Assembly (NCBI GenBank): GCA_032622095.1 | Contig: CP136061.1 | Coordinates: 248,819,582-248,883,581, forward strand | Length of the DNA: 64,000 nucleotides | Direction: 5' to 3' | DNA from: Siphonodentalium dalli | Lineage: Eukaryota; Mollusca; Scaphopoda; Gadilida; Siphonodentaliidae | In this document: piece after piece, positions 34,478-46,140 of the stretch | How the letters are laid out: each line of letters opens with the position of its first letter | Position numbering within the stretch: position 1 is the stretch's first letter | Translations under genes and position numbers: made by a program | Notes under the pieces: model-generated | Seen by the model: only the letters and a program-made list of their open reading frames with translations | Told to the model about the DNA's origin: nothing | Database searches by the model: none

Positions 34478-34633
34478 GGTCATGAAAATGATATGTCCCA
34501 TTCCGACGACGAGCTGATCACCCAGGCTTTCCAGAGAAAAATCATGCAGTACCACGACATGGAGGAGGAACGGAAGAAGGATCCCAGCCTTCCACCCCTC
34601 ACGCCGTTCTCCGAGCTGTACGACGTCCCGAAG
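34478..34633 (+). CDS. Astacin-family protease gene, exon 3 (propeptide)
   Basis: A 156-bp, 52-codon exon, GC-richer than its surroundings. The acceptor is TATATTTTGTAG and the donor GTAACA (weaker than consensus). It begins GHENDMSHSDDELITQAF and continues with a charged helix-like stretch (KIMQYHDMEEERKK) and a Pro-rich end with ELYDVPK. Both ends are phase 0, matching exons 2 and 4. Acidic, helical propeptides upstream of the activation site are usual in this family. A free-standing gene starting at the internal ATG 34493 is unlikely, because the frame runs through the donor into intron and lacks a signal peptide or domain. Confidence 0.75.
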
Positions 34634-34891
34634 GTAACATTCAATACAAACGAATTTTTCGACATCGGGTGTTGCAGAAAACCAGAACGCCTAGTCACAG
34701 GTTTCCATAAGTTCAGACCAGAGCTACAATGGACGTTTTTGTATGCGGGTTGTTGTTTTGCGTGTATATATTACGACTCTTTAACGTCATATATCCATAT
34801 ATACACAACTACATCAATTGTCTGCACATATAATAATTATAAAGCCTGATAGATAAAGTATAAGGTCATTACGCATGCGTGTGTCTAATAG

Positions 34892-35530
34892 TTAAAGGGG
34901 TACTGTACACAGAGATAGGCAATTTTGTTATTTACTCCCATTGACATAACTTTCAAGTTAGATTATGTTCGTGTTATATGAGTTTCGTATAAACGTAATT
35001 TAGCGACGAAAATATTGATCTTAGAAATAAAAATATTACGATTTCAAACTACCCGCCATGTTTTTGACCTTCACCGGAGAAGACGCAGGTTGCAGGATGA
35101 ACCGGAAGTTCAATTGATGCCTGCAATATGTTCCATCGAACAATCTCACTCCCTATAAAAGTACTTGACGCTTTATGAATCTTGTTTCTTCTCTTTTTTC
35201 CGAATCGGTTATAGCGGACTTCCTTTTGCATGTAACATGTTTTGTTCGCAACTGAATAATGTTCGTCGTAAACGGCCGTCGATAAAAGACACCCAACAGG
35301 TGAGATTTCAAGAACGGGAAACTCGTAATGGCATAATTCGCCATTTTATGACTCCAGCCATAAATTCATTTTTATTAAATAATTCAATTTGACTTTTATG
35401 ATAGCCTGTTAATCGGAACGTTTTCAGTAGACATCGTCGACTCAAATAAGTTATTTTAAAATATAATATTGATACTAGATCGCAATTGTCACCGGGAATT
35501 TATTGGAATTGGGGTACAGTACCCCTTTAA
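34892..35530. mobile_element. TTAA-flanked MITE, family B
   Basis: Bounded by TTAA at 34892-34895 and 35527-35530, with inverted termini AGGGGTACTGTAC / GTACAGTACCCCT. Length 639 bp, no transposase. It lies 258 bp after exon 3, in intron 3. Short frames within it (35049-35231, 35153-35344, 35165-35392) have no domains. Its termini differ from family A and from the double-hairpin family. Confidence 0.85.
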
Positions 35531-35930
35531 ACCCAGCTTTTAATAAATTGATTAGTACTACTTTCTTGACTTAAATACATAATTATATGGTAACCATAGC
35601 CAACTCCAAACGGCTCAGATGACGTTATTGTGATTCGGAACTTGTTCCCGTTTCCACGTCACTGCAATTGATACAAATATGTGAAAAGTTGGAAACATCT
35701 TCGTATTGAGACATCTATAGAACTATTAGAATGAGGCAGTTTCAGGCAAGTATCAAAGAACGGCAGAAGTATTTGTTCTTCTGCACTCCGGTTTACCCAC
35801 GTCATGAATACTAATTAGCTTCATTTGACTCACAAGTGTATGGGCGTCATCGAATTACGAATATAATACTTTGGAAATTAACACTTTTTCCTACGCAAAA
35901 TATTTTCATTTTTCATAGCTGCATATTTGA

Positions 35931-36311
35931 TTAACCCTTTACCCAACAAACCGGCCAAAACCGGCCAAATAAAGCTTCAAATATCTTCGGTCTGTCTCAA
36001 TAAAACCATACAAATATGGATATCATTGGAACCGGCTCATTGACCACATTGTGATGGTTATAGTTATGCCCTGTGCCAATGCATTCTCTTATATATGCGA
36101 GTCGACCATAGGTCGCCTCGCATATATACGAGAATGCATTGGCCTAAAAAAAATCTTTTTTTAACACTTTTTCTTACATTCTTTAACAATTTTATAATTT
36201 TTAATGTGTTAAGCCAATGCATTCTCTTATATATGCGAGGCGACCTATGGTCGACTCGCATATATAAGAGAATGCATTGGCACAGGGCCCTTCTGTTGGG
36301 TAAAGGGTTAA
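35931..36311 (+). mobile_element. Double-hairpin MITE, copy 2
   Basis: Same layout and orientation as the 24218-24618 copy: TTAA flanks, CCCTTTACCCAACA termini, hairpins at 36075-36143 and 36213-36281. The first hairpin has one stem mismatch (TATACGAG). The copy is 20 bp shorter, with small deletions in the spacers. Very low divergence from copy 1 suggests recent spread. Confidence 0.92.
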
Positions 36312-37978
36312 TTCGTCGCAATTTTTTTTATAATGTTGTCGTGTTCAAGTAATATAAGGATACCAAAACATGCAACTTGACGATACAAGTACAAATGGAT
36401 TCCAATTAATTGGTGGGAAATGTTCAGACAATATGTTAAAAAAATGCCATATAGTTACGCCTCTATTTCTATTTTTCATGACAACGACCGTAGTAATACT
36501 TGTTACTGTTATATCCCCATAAAGATGCAAGTAGCCGAGTCACCGGTGTAGGAGTTCGGGAAGTGTTATCATCGCGCAAGTCGATTGTCCCTAGGTCGAG
36601 TTTATTAAGAGTGTTTACGACGAGTCCTTGGTTACCTTTGGTTGCGCTGTTGCATTTTGTTTTTCACTGCAAGATGCCGCACAAAAACTTATCTAAAATT
36701 GTTGCCAAAATAACATGCATGTCGTGCTAACTGGCTGCACAAGTGCAAATCAGATGGGTAACATCCTACAACTACGAATCTGGGACCATAATGTAAATGT
36801 ATGGTCATTAGACTGTTTCTGAAGCTATCCCGATGTTTTGGTCACCTGATAGTGCCGGACAACCTCTTTACAGAGCTAATTCAAAACCCGTGATATCTAT
36901 ACTTACATATAAACTGTCATATGTACATGTATTTTGCATTATTCACGACATATAATAGCTTTTCTAAAAGCTATCTCTTGTAATTGTCGTTTTATTTGTA
37001 TTGTTGTCTGTTACTTGTTATGGTTGTCAAAAGACCTTTAAAACGTATCTTATCTTAAACTTCAAATTCAATATTTAAAAGGCGTCATTTCAAATATGTA
37101 TGACAATTACAGATCGGATTTACGTCAAATGCATATAGTATCTAATTTATATAGTATCTAATTTATTATTAGTATCTTATTTATATTTTCCAATTCGAAA
37201 GTTATTTTTAATGACACAATTTTTGGTTGTTCCTCCGTGTCAGTTTCATTTTATTTACGTTTAAGTCGCTATTGATTTGAGCGGCCTTAAACATCTTTTA
37301 CCGCGCCTTTTCTTCTTCGGACGATAAATCGGCCAATCAAATTTCGTGTAATCGACTAAAGGAAAGTGTGAATTTTACAACCAACAGATTTGAAATAATA
37401 TTTCTGATTTGTTCAAATTAATCTTCGGGGCGTAATTATAAGCAATTAACGTTTGTGTTGCATGCATGGACGTATATAATTATAAGTGATCGAACAACAC
37501 ACATGTACTTCGCGAAATGTTACAGTATGTTGTCAGCCACTTACATGCCTATACGCACACGAACGCATCACCCAAGGTGTTGATTGCATATAAGGACTTT
37601 TGCTGAACTAACTATCTGAACATTTCATAAGGGAACTAACTACTCGGCGATCAGTATTTAGTAAAGAACGGGCGTATACGTACAGATTGGATAACTAACT
37701 ATATGCTAGCAATTTCTAACATACATTGTCTTCAGTGACATTAGAGGATACTCAATGACTGTTTACGTTGACACTATTATTTTGGATGGCCTTAATTAGG
37801 ACTGTGCAAATTCGCATTTTCATTTGAATAGGTGTTGACAATGTACATGTTTATCAGCACAATTAATGGGCAAGTATGTGATGTGAATATGTTTGCGGCA
37901 ATCTTTTAGAAGAGGGAGTATGGTCACATACTCTTGAGTAAACACAAGATAAAAGGGTTTTGGCTGAAGATATGTAAT
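36312..37978. other. Unassigned intronic sequence
   Basis: AT-rich. A small direct duplication, TATAGTATCTAATTTAT, near 37134-37166 is the only structure noted. Confidence 0.4.
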
Positions 37979-38345
37979 TTAACACTTTACCCAACAGAAC
38001 GGCCCTGTGCCAATGCATGCTCTTATATCTGCGAGTCGACCATAGGTCGCCTCGCATATATAAGAGAATGCAATGGCTTAACACATTAAAAATTATAAAA
38101 TTGTTAAAGAAAGTAAGAAAACATGGTTTTTAGGCCAATGCATTCTCTTATGTATGCGAGGCGACCTATGGTCGACTCGCATATATAAGAGAATGCATTG
38201 GCACAGGGCATAACTGTAACTATCACAATGTGGTCAAGGAGCCGGTTCCAATGATATCCATATTTGTATGGTTCTATTGAGACAGACCGAAGATATTTTA
38301 GGCTGTTGAAGCTTTATTTGGCCGGTTTGTTGGGTAAAGGGTTAA
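37979..38345 (-). mobile_element. Double-hairpin MITE, copy 3 (inverted)
   Basis: Inverse orientation of copies 1 and 2, TTAA at 37979-37982 and 38342-38345, 367 bp. Hairpins at 38009-38076 and 38134-38202; the first has lost a base and has several mismatches. It is the most diverged of the three copies and ends 165 bp before exon 4. Confidence 0.9.
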
Positions 38346-38510
38346 TAAAATATATATAAATGGGGGGTGGATCCCAAAAATAAAAATATTGTCTGCGAAC
38401 ATGTATTATGGGTACCCTGATACTGTCGTTAAAAGGTGTAAATTGTGCTTATATTCCCGCTGCTATCCGGCTTCGTGCGTTATGCAGTATCCACTACATT
38501 TCGGTCACAG

Positions 38511-38733
38511 GGTGTAGACAAGCAGATGTTGGAAGAAATGACGAAAGGAGGTTTTACGAAGACCGCAAGAGGAAAAAACGCTAACCACTGGAAGGGTCGA
38601 CGAAAAGACACACCGCAAACAAAATCGAAGCATTCACATGGCAAGCCAATAAGGACAAAACGAACACTAATTAGATATTCTAAATATCGCTGGGACAAAG
38701 GCTGGGTTCCTTACACATTTTCCTCTGAAAACA
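38511..38733 (+). CDS. Astacin-family protease gene, exon 4 (propeptide end, activation site, mature N-terminus)
   Basis: Exon of 223 bp (74 codons plus one base), acceptor CATTTCGGTCACAG, donor GTGAGT. The first 50 codons are very basic (TARGKNANHWKGRRKD). At codons 48-51 is RTKR, a furin-type site, placed exactly where the mature enzyme should begin. Next comes TLIRYSKYRWDKGWVPYTF, the characteristic astacin N-terminal strand (R-W-x2-G-x-VPY-x-F). The exon ends with GAA AAC A, and the single base joins CT of exon 5 to make ACT. An alternative acceptor at 38487 would bring an early stop and is rejected. Confidence 0.9.
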
Positions 38734-38789
38734 GTGAGTATTAATTGCAATACACAACAATCAGGTCAATGTAAAGGTCGATATACACC

Positions 38790-40012
38790 TTCGTGTCGTC
38801 GGGTGGACCATGGCCATTTACAACTTAAGGTGGTCGGATAAATGTGGCACATTTACACCATCGTGTGGTCGGATGGACGTGACCCATTTACAAAATCGGG
38901 TGTTCGGATGGACCGTGGCCCATTCATATTTTTCGGTTGTCGGATGGACGGCGACTGTTCCGTGTTCCGTGAACCGTGACCCATTAACACCATCCGGCGG
39001 TTTGGTGGACCGTGCGCCATTTCCACCTTCTCGTGGTTCGGTTGACGCCAGTCGGCTACAACCTCATGTGATCTGGCTGACTATTTACACTTCAAGTAGT
39101 CTGGTGGACCGCGCACCAGTTACACCTTCTAGTGGTCCATTGACGTGGCTCATTAACACCATCCGGCGGTCGGGCGGAACGTGCCCATTTACAACTCCAC
39201 GTGGTCGGGTGGAACGTGGCTCGTTAACACATTCTGCTCGTCATGTTGACATAGGTCCATTCACACATTCGCGTTGTCGGGTGGATCGTGGGCCATTTAC
39301 ACCTTCAAGTGGTCGTGTACTCGGTGCTTCATTTACACCTTCGGGTGGATGGGGGTGGATGGATGGACCGTGGCCTATTTACACGTGCGGGTGGTCGGAC
39401 GGTCATGACCCATTAACACCTTCGCGTAGTCCCATTTACACTTTCCGGTGGTCCGAGGCCCAATTATACATTCTGGTGGTTGGGTTGACCTTGGCCCAAT
39501 TTCACGTTCCGGTGGTCCGGTGAACGGTGACCCATTTACACATTTCGGTGTTCATGTTGCCTGGCCCATTTAGACATTCGCGTGCTCCGGCGAACCGTGC
39601 CTAATTATACATTAATTTGGTTGGGTGGATCCTGACCAATTTACACTGTCGGGTGGTCTGGTGGAGCGTGGGCCATTTAGATCTCCAGGTGGTCGGATGA
39701 ACCGTAGCCCGTTTACACCTTCGGGTGGTCGGACGGACCGTAGACAATTTTCACCTTCCCGTGATTGGGTGGACCGTGGACCATTTACACTTTCAGGTGG
39801 TCCGGTGGACCGTGGTTCATTTACACATTTAGGTGTACCATGGTCCTATTACACCATCGGGTGGACCGTGGCCCGTTTACACCGTCTGGTGGTTGGGTGG
39901 ACCGTGGACCATTTGTCCATTCCGTTGGACCGTGTCCTATTTATACATTCCGTGCGTGGTCGGGTGGGCCGTGACCCATTTACACCTTCTGGTAGTCTTT
40001 ACACCTTCTGTT
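38790..40012 (+). repeat. 36-bp minisatellite, more than 30 units
   Basis: Diverged units of about 36 bp: CCATTTACACCTTCGGGTGG then TCGGATGGACCGTGGC. The array begins about 55 bp after the exon 4 donor. A 36-bp period keeps frames open, so frames of 237 and 145 codons (38810-39523, 39625-40062) appear. Their GGPWTIYTFR-type translation changes with the array and has no stable repeat domain, so they are not annotated as genes. The array ends in a short (TA)n. Confidence 0.9.
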
Positions 40013-40807
40013 GTTATATATATATATATGATTTTCGGATGACATACATGTTGTTTAAATAACTTGCAGATAGTCGAGTGGGACTTGGGACTGTGGCCTA
40101 TTTATTTCGGCAAATGGTCGTCCATTTACAGCTTCGCTCGAGGGCATGTAGTCATATTCACCAGGTCTAATTTATAAACCAAGTGGTCTATAGTAGGTGA
40201 GGGTCGATAGCCAGGTAATATAGTCAGCGGTGGTCGATATGGTAGACATTGCCACTGTATTATTATCCAATCAATGACATTTGAGAAGGCGCCCTCATGT
40301 AGTCGCTGGGGAATATAATATTCCGCACGTTGAGCAGCTACAATATCAACATATCCTCACGCAAATAATTGACCTGTAGCTGTTCACAATGATATATTTT
40401 GGCTATTTAACTTTACTTCGGTATATACGTTCCAAATCTCTTTTCTAATTTCTGTAAACCGCTTCTGGGTCATGCCTCGCGAATTTATCGTGGACGAGGA
40501 GACCAGTACATGTACAAATTGGGCACCAGAACCATAATACATCCGCGTTTCTTTAATATGTCTTATAGCTACGTTCCTTTTCCATTATGATGTGCATATA
40601 CCTATGTTATACACACCACATGTACAATTACATTTATGACGACAGAATGATCAGCGATTTTACTATCCTGTATCCTATGTTGACTTGTAGATAGCCGAGG
40701 GGTAACTCTCGGTCACAAGCCGACTCTTCATACTAGTATCTTCCTGCTTGGTGTGGTGTCTACGCACCCAGTTTGAAGTTATTAGGTATGACATCAACTT
40801 TGCCATG
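40013..40807. other. Unassigned intronic sequence
   Basis: No convincing gene or repeat. GGTCGATA-type words near 40200-40235 resemble the arms of the following foldback. Confidence 0.35.
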
Positions 40808-42100
40808 CTGGCATAAACCATAAAACAAATACGCACAATAATCGACCTATAATGTGAAATAGGTACATAATGTGATTATTCGATTACGAATTAGGCAGAT
40901 AATTGACCCATGGATGTAATATCGTTTTATGGCGCGGTCCACAGTGAAAACACATGTTAAAGAGCGTACACTTGAAAGTCGTGAGTTAGCTTATTTGTCA
41001 ATGTCCGCATATAATATGCTTAGATCGTATCATTATGAGTCGACAATGTGACTAAAACGATCTCATTTGCAGCACATTATAGACTCAAATCAGGCGATTC
41101 TAAGCAGATTCTCTACCTACAATCAGTTATATTATAAGCAAGTTTTCGGGAGAACAGGTTGACGATATAGATCACTTGGTTTATAAAATAATCGACCGTG
41201 GTGAATATGACTGGTAGAGCCAATCCCAACTTTCGGCAATTTCCGCTTTCGTATGGATATAACCTCTCCCATATATAGGCACCGAATTCGCGTAAAGGTC
41301 CAATACACCACCCTGGTAATACGGCGATAACTTTGACTTGATAACGCATATGTGAGAATGGAGAGGAGTGTATTCACTGCATGGCTGTGTCAAACTTGAA
41401 CATGCATTAAATAATGACAGATAGTAATAAAAAGCTATAATTAGATTAAGTTCAACATACGAGTTTCCCGGTAGTATCCACGTGATAAATCACGTGATTG
41501 AAATTGTCCGACATATATCATAGTGATGTCTATTTATGGGGAATGTTATTTCCATGCGAAAGTCGATATGACCCAGCCTTTGAGATTGCTGGTAGAGTAT
41601 ACTTATGTCTTTGATAATTTCACTCTATATAATTTGTCCTGTATTAAATGCACTCGCATTCGCAGTGGGTAAATGTAAAAACATTTTATTAAAACTGTTG
41701 ATAGTTCTCCAGTACCAAAATTTCACACGTTGAAATCATTATTTTGAAAACAGAAAAAGTTTAGTAATTCATCCTGTTCTCACAAAAACCCGCACATTAC
41801 CTGCTTATAACAAAACTTATTTAGGTAGATAATCAGCTTATATTTGCCTCATATTGAGTCGATAATGAGAACGTTTAGTCATATTATCGACCCATAAGAC
41901 GGACTATGACACAAATAAGCCAACTCGCGGGTTTCAGGTGTATCTTCTTTAACATGTATTTTCACTGTGGCCCGCGCCATAAAATGAAATACCGGGTATG
42001 AGTTCATTATCTGCTTATTTCAGAATGAAATAATCACATTTTATGTTTCTGTTTCACATTATAGGTCGATTATGTGCGTATTTGTGCCAGGATATGTTGA
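40808..42100. mobile_element. Foldback element with about 300-bp arms
   Basis: Left arm about 40808-41110, right arm about 41810-42100, inverted. Landmarks near both edges: CAAATACGCAC, AATCGACCTATAATGTGAAA, ATTTTATGGCGCG, CACAGTGAAAA and CATGTTAAAGA. Between the arms, 41113-41393 is open in three - strand frames (motifs CIGPLREFGAYIW, FINQVIYIVNLF) but shows no transposase domain. Confidence 0.8.
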
Positions 42101-43884
42101 GTACTTAAGGTCAAACATTTACTGAATATGATTTTCAGAATATATGTTAATTCTTTGACCCGTTCCAATGTTTACCGTCATGTTTTAATTAAACATTGGT
42201 ATTTTATTGGATTAAGTTGACTTGTATCGATGATTCCACTGTAGTAGTAATGTTTATATAGCAATTATATCACACGTTATTGGAGTTATTAATAATGGAA
42301 ATAGGAACATTTCAATATTGAATATATGTCCCGGAAAGGGACCGATAAACTTGCCCAGATACACGAATAAGATTATCCTCACTTAGAGTGGATCGCGAAT
42401 CCGACCCGAACATTCTACCGACGGGACCACCGGCGTCATTTACAATCAATGTATAGTGTAAAATATTGTTTGTTCAGATCAAGAACCAACTATATATTGT
42501 TCAACTTTTGAGTCAAAATATTACATAGAAATTACATTCAGCCCATGAAAACATTTCGAACCATTATTATAGGGGATATCAGGTGGGAATTTCCAACAAC
42601 TGGAAATAGTGAGGTACCTGTTGGAAATGTTCAATTCATTGGGGTGAGGGGGGGGTGACAGGTGCAATGTAATCGCGGACTTGAGAATTTGCAATAAGTT
42701 GAAAATTTAGAAAGATTCTAACTAACTATCGCCATGATTGAAGTTACTGAAAATTATTTCCTAGACAATTTAATGGTCACAACGGGTGGGGGGGGGGGGG
42801 GGCTGTATCGGAAAACATCCAGATGGGTGCGTTGTATCACACTCCTGATAGCAGATATTTCCATTGCCATGTAATTTTTTCCAAATCCATGTTTAAAGAT
42901 AAATTATGACAAATAAACCAATTTGAAACTGGACCAAATAGATCATTAATCAAGAGCAGGGGTCCCATTTAATTTAATTTAATTTAATCGGACATTTCGT
43001 TATTTTGAACCACAATTTTTCGTTTTGTCTTAATATAATTTTGAGAGTTTTTGCTGTTATATTGTATATCCTGTCCAGCAATAATTTATTCTCAAATGAT
43101 GAATTAGCTCCGACTTCAATTCATTTCAGAAACACGGAACGAAAGACACCCGCATCCAATGCGGATTACATTCCGATTGCAAAACTACTATCATTCCCTA
43201 CTCATCCGTGTCAAACACACCCATCGATAATTTATTGTGCGTAGAAATAATAGCACGAAAATCTGACTTAATCCATCTAACGGCAATATGCTTTCAAACA
43301 AGGCAAGGGTGTTATAAATGCACGCATGCTTTACAATCAAATTACCAATCTGTGTCGTTACTGCGAAACCAGAAATAGGTATTCTCGTCTCAGGTTCAAG
43401 TCTCGGTTCATACAAAAATCTCAGACCGGGGGGGGGGGGTACTAGGTCTCAGTTGTAGACTATTACCTATAACACACATAATTGTCGATTATACTAAATT
43501 TTGTCCAGTTCATATATAATTATAATCTGTCCTATACACGGCATATCAATAAAACACAATTCCTATTTGGTTAACATAACGATAAATGCTTCCAAAAAGT
43601 AAATATGTTTCTGTTACCAGATCTTGTACGTTACCACATGGTTCGAATTGTGAACAGACCGACACAGGCTTCAATGACAATAAGAAGGCAAACCTTGGTT
43701 TACTTAAACCTGAGTTTCAAAAAGACGAGAATACGGACCAGTGCGGACCAATAATCCCAGCATACTCGCTCCGAAGCATGGTAACACATGATCACCGTTG
43801 TTTGGGCCTGGTCTAGACTATAGTTTACGCGAAACCTGGTCCTGACCAGAGACCAGAATTCGGCCGAATGTGATTATTTGATAC
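42101..43884. other. Intronic sequence with G-tracts, no gene
   Basis: Contains poly-G runs near 42785-42802 and 43428-43437 and a (TTTAA)n-like run near 42968-42988. Around 42575-42650 there are GGAAATTTCCAACA-like words related to those in the 50.2-51.2 kb and 54.6-55.0 kb regions. Frames at 43005-43244 and 43586-43816 have no signature. Confidence 0.4.
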
Positions 43885-44216
43885 GTGTCACACGAAAGGG
43901 TAGAAATTTTGACGCTATCTCCAATTATCCTTGCCTCATGGGGGTTCCAAAAACACTGAGGTATCCAGGGCGGAGCAGGTGGAAAATGTATTTTTTTGAC
44001 CTTTTTGGTGTTTTTGACCTGCAAATTTCAGTATAATCAGGAAAACCAATAAAATAAGACAAATGTTGAATAAAATATACTTGAATATCAGATATTTATT
44101 CTGTCTGGGTTGCTTAACATTTATGATGTGCAAAAAGTTATATTATCCAACAATTTTTGTGAAAAATTCACGAAAATGCCAAAAGAATGCATAAATTGCA
44201 GTGCTTCTTCAAAAAG

Positions 44217-44794
44217 GTTTTCCAGAAGATTTCCTATAAATTTTTCATTTTTTGGTATAAAGCTCTCTCTGGTGAATCACAATTTTCAGCAATATATACC
44301 TGATTTATGAATATCAACATCACACGTAATGATATCAAACAAGCCGAGATATTTCCAAAAACTTAACCCACCTCCCTAAAACTTATTTTCTATCTGAAAA
44401 TACCTGTCAAGTCAGAATAGCCCGTTTTCATTCCGTTTTGTTAACCAATTCAGAGTCTTATCATATATCATGGAATTAGCATGTATCTGAGGAGGTTTAT
44501 GTTATGTTTTCCAGAAGATTTCCTATAAATTTTTCATTTTTTGGTATAAAGCTCTCACTGGTGAATCACAATTTTCAGCAATATATACCTGATTTATGAA
44601 TATCAACATCACACGTAATGATATCAAACAAGCCGAGATATTTCCAAAAACTTAACCCACCTCCCTAAAACTTATTTTCTATCTGAAAATACCTGTCAAG
44701 TCAGAATAGCCCGTTTTCATTCCGTTTTGTTAACCAATTCAGAGTCTTATCATATATCATGGAATTAGCATGTATCTGAGGAGGTTTATGTTAT
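44217..44794. repeat. 289-bp tandem duplication in the left arm only
   Basis: The segment starting GTTTTCCAGAAGATTTCC at 44217 is repeated from 44506, a period of 289 bp, almost without change (one difference noted, CTCTCT against CTCTCA). The right arm has one copy. The duplication therefore arose after the arms formed. Confidence 0.9.
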
Positions 44795-45169
44795 GGTAGA
44801 GTCTATTTTGTTTAAATATATTTATTTTTTTTGCGGTAAATTGGGTAAAATTTTGATTATTTTTAAGTGAATTTGTTTTGAAAAATTCCCATGACTGTCA
44901 GTTTTACGGATACAGCTGTACAACATGCACCACAATAAGCATGAATTCTTCCCCAATGTCAGACATGAAATGCTATAATAATGTTTAACACCAGAATTAA
45001 GAAATAAAGTAAAACTTAACCCTACCCCAAGATAGTGTTCTCAATGCTGTCAATCTTATGCTATACTAAACTCGAAAGGTCGTTCATACTAGTTGATTGA
45101 ATTCATATTATAAATTGCAATCGTTCTGCCCACGGATTCTGTAATCTCATCTTCACTGTCACTTTCATC

Positions 45170-45404
45170 AAATGTGATGGTATCAGTCAATAGAATTTCT
45201 GTGCAACATCTTACGGAAATAATTGTTCAAACAACTCAGGCTGCCTATCTTCCGTCCATCCATAAAGTGCTACACGGGGAGTGGTTGATTTTAGCAATGG
45301 TTGCAAGTCTCCACTGTTTTGCTATCATGTTGGCTCGTTTTGAGTGTATAATTAAAGATTCCTCACATGGTGGAAGTGCAGAAAGATCAACTACCTTTTG
45401 CTGA
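45170..45404 (-). pseudogene. Coding-domain fragment in the left foldback arm
   Basis: On the - strand the arm reads QKVVDLSALPPCEESLIIHS followed by KRANMIAKQWRLATIA, then a stop after WMDGR. The phrase DLS-x-LPPC-x2-SL-x2-H-x2-RAN is one I associate with large uncharacterised metazoan proteins often found near repeats; no function is known to me. Compared with the right arm, the region N-terminal to the phrase is deleted while more C-terminal sequence is kept. Confidence 0.6.
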
Positions 45405-45454
45405 TTACAGAAGTGTTTCCTTTTCGCAACAACGATGAAAGGTAATTATTACCT

Positions 45455-46140
45455 GTGAAGGAATGGAACCCAACAACTGCATTCTTTTGTATATTTGGCT
45501 GCCAAAATGTGGAAATGGTCGATATTGACCCAGCATTTCCCGCAATCGCTTACAAGTTGTGGTTGATGTCTAAAATTGGCTATTCTGCCTTCTATACATT
45601 GAACACTAACATGTCTCAGTCTGATGCACCTAAGTTAATTTTTACTATTGTCACCACTGACATTACCAGAAATATTGGATTTTTCTCTCACAAACTTGAC
45701 ATAAATAACGGCACAAAAAATTTCAAGTAAAATGTAACTATGTTTGGTATGAAAGGCGTTTATTGTTGAGATCTACCTTAAATGTGTCACACTAATGTGT
45801 TTATAAACCAAATTAATAAAAATGGCTTCCAAAATGGCAACCATTTTTTACATATATCCCGAACATTATTCTCTGCGTTTCCGAAAATGCAGCAAATTGT
45901 GACTCACTTGGTTATTTTACATGTTAGCTAATCAACTGACAACTAAATGTTCTATTCTGGTTGTCCCATCTCCTTATGGGGCATAACAAATTTTAAAGCT
46001 GCCTTGTTTGTTTTTTGTTCCGAGAACCTCTTTTTGGATACTGGTTATATTTTTTTTAATAAATGGGCAGAACTTGGAACTGAAATTAATCATAATCTGA
46101 CTATTCTGGCCTATTAGGATAAAAATTTATCAACATGATA
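45455..46140 (+). repeat. Segment shared with the arms of the 4501-12204 element
   Basis: Runs parallel to 7740-8450 and inverted to 10890-11600: GCTTACAAGTTGTGGTTGATG, TCTAAAATTGGCTATTCTGCCT, ATTGAACACTAACATG, CACTGACATTACCAGAAAT, TGTGACTCACTTGGTTAT and GGTTGTCCCA. The 91-codon frame at 45455-45730 is a translation of this segment, and comparable frames occur in the other copies. Conservation of the frame across three copies is only partial, so it is treated as non-coding. Confidence 0.8.

Noticed and set aside
34493-34849. A 118-codon gene starting at ATG 34493
   Set aside because: Only the part to 34633 has coding character. The frame runs through a splice donor into AT-rich sequence, and the coding part fits phase 0 between exons 2 and 4 of the protease.
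36064-36352. Matching 85-codon frames on opposite strands (YMRGDLWSTRIYKRMHW), also near 37863-38084
   Set aside because: They are the two strands of the hairpins in the double-hairpin MITE.
38445-38744. A 99-codon gene starting at ATG 38445
   Set aside because: The first 22 codons are intron before the acceptor at 38510, and the last are past the donor at 38734; the middle is exon 4.
38810-40062. Two long open frames (237 and 145 codons) with GGPW-T-IYTF repeats
   Set aside because: They are translations of a 36-bp minisatellite; open frames are expected because the period is a multiple of three.
45455-45730. A conserved protein because similar frames exist at 7801-8001 and 11316-11627
   Set aside because: The similarity is that of a DNA repeat with indels; stops and frame changes differ among copies.
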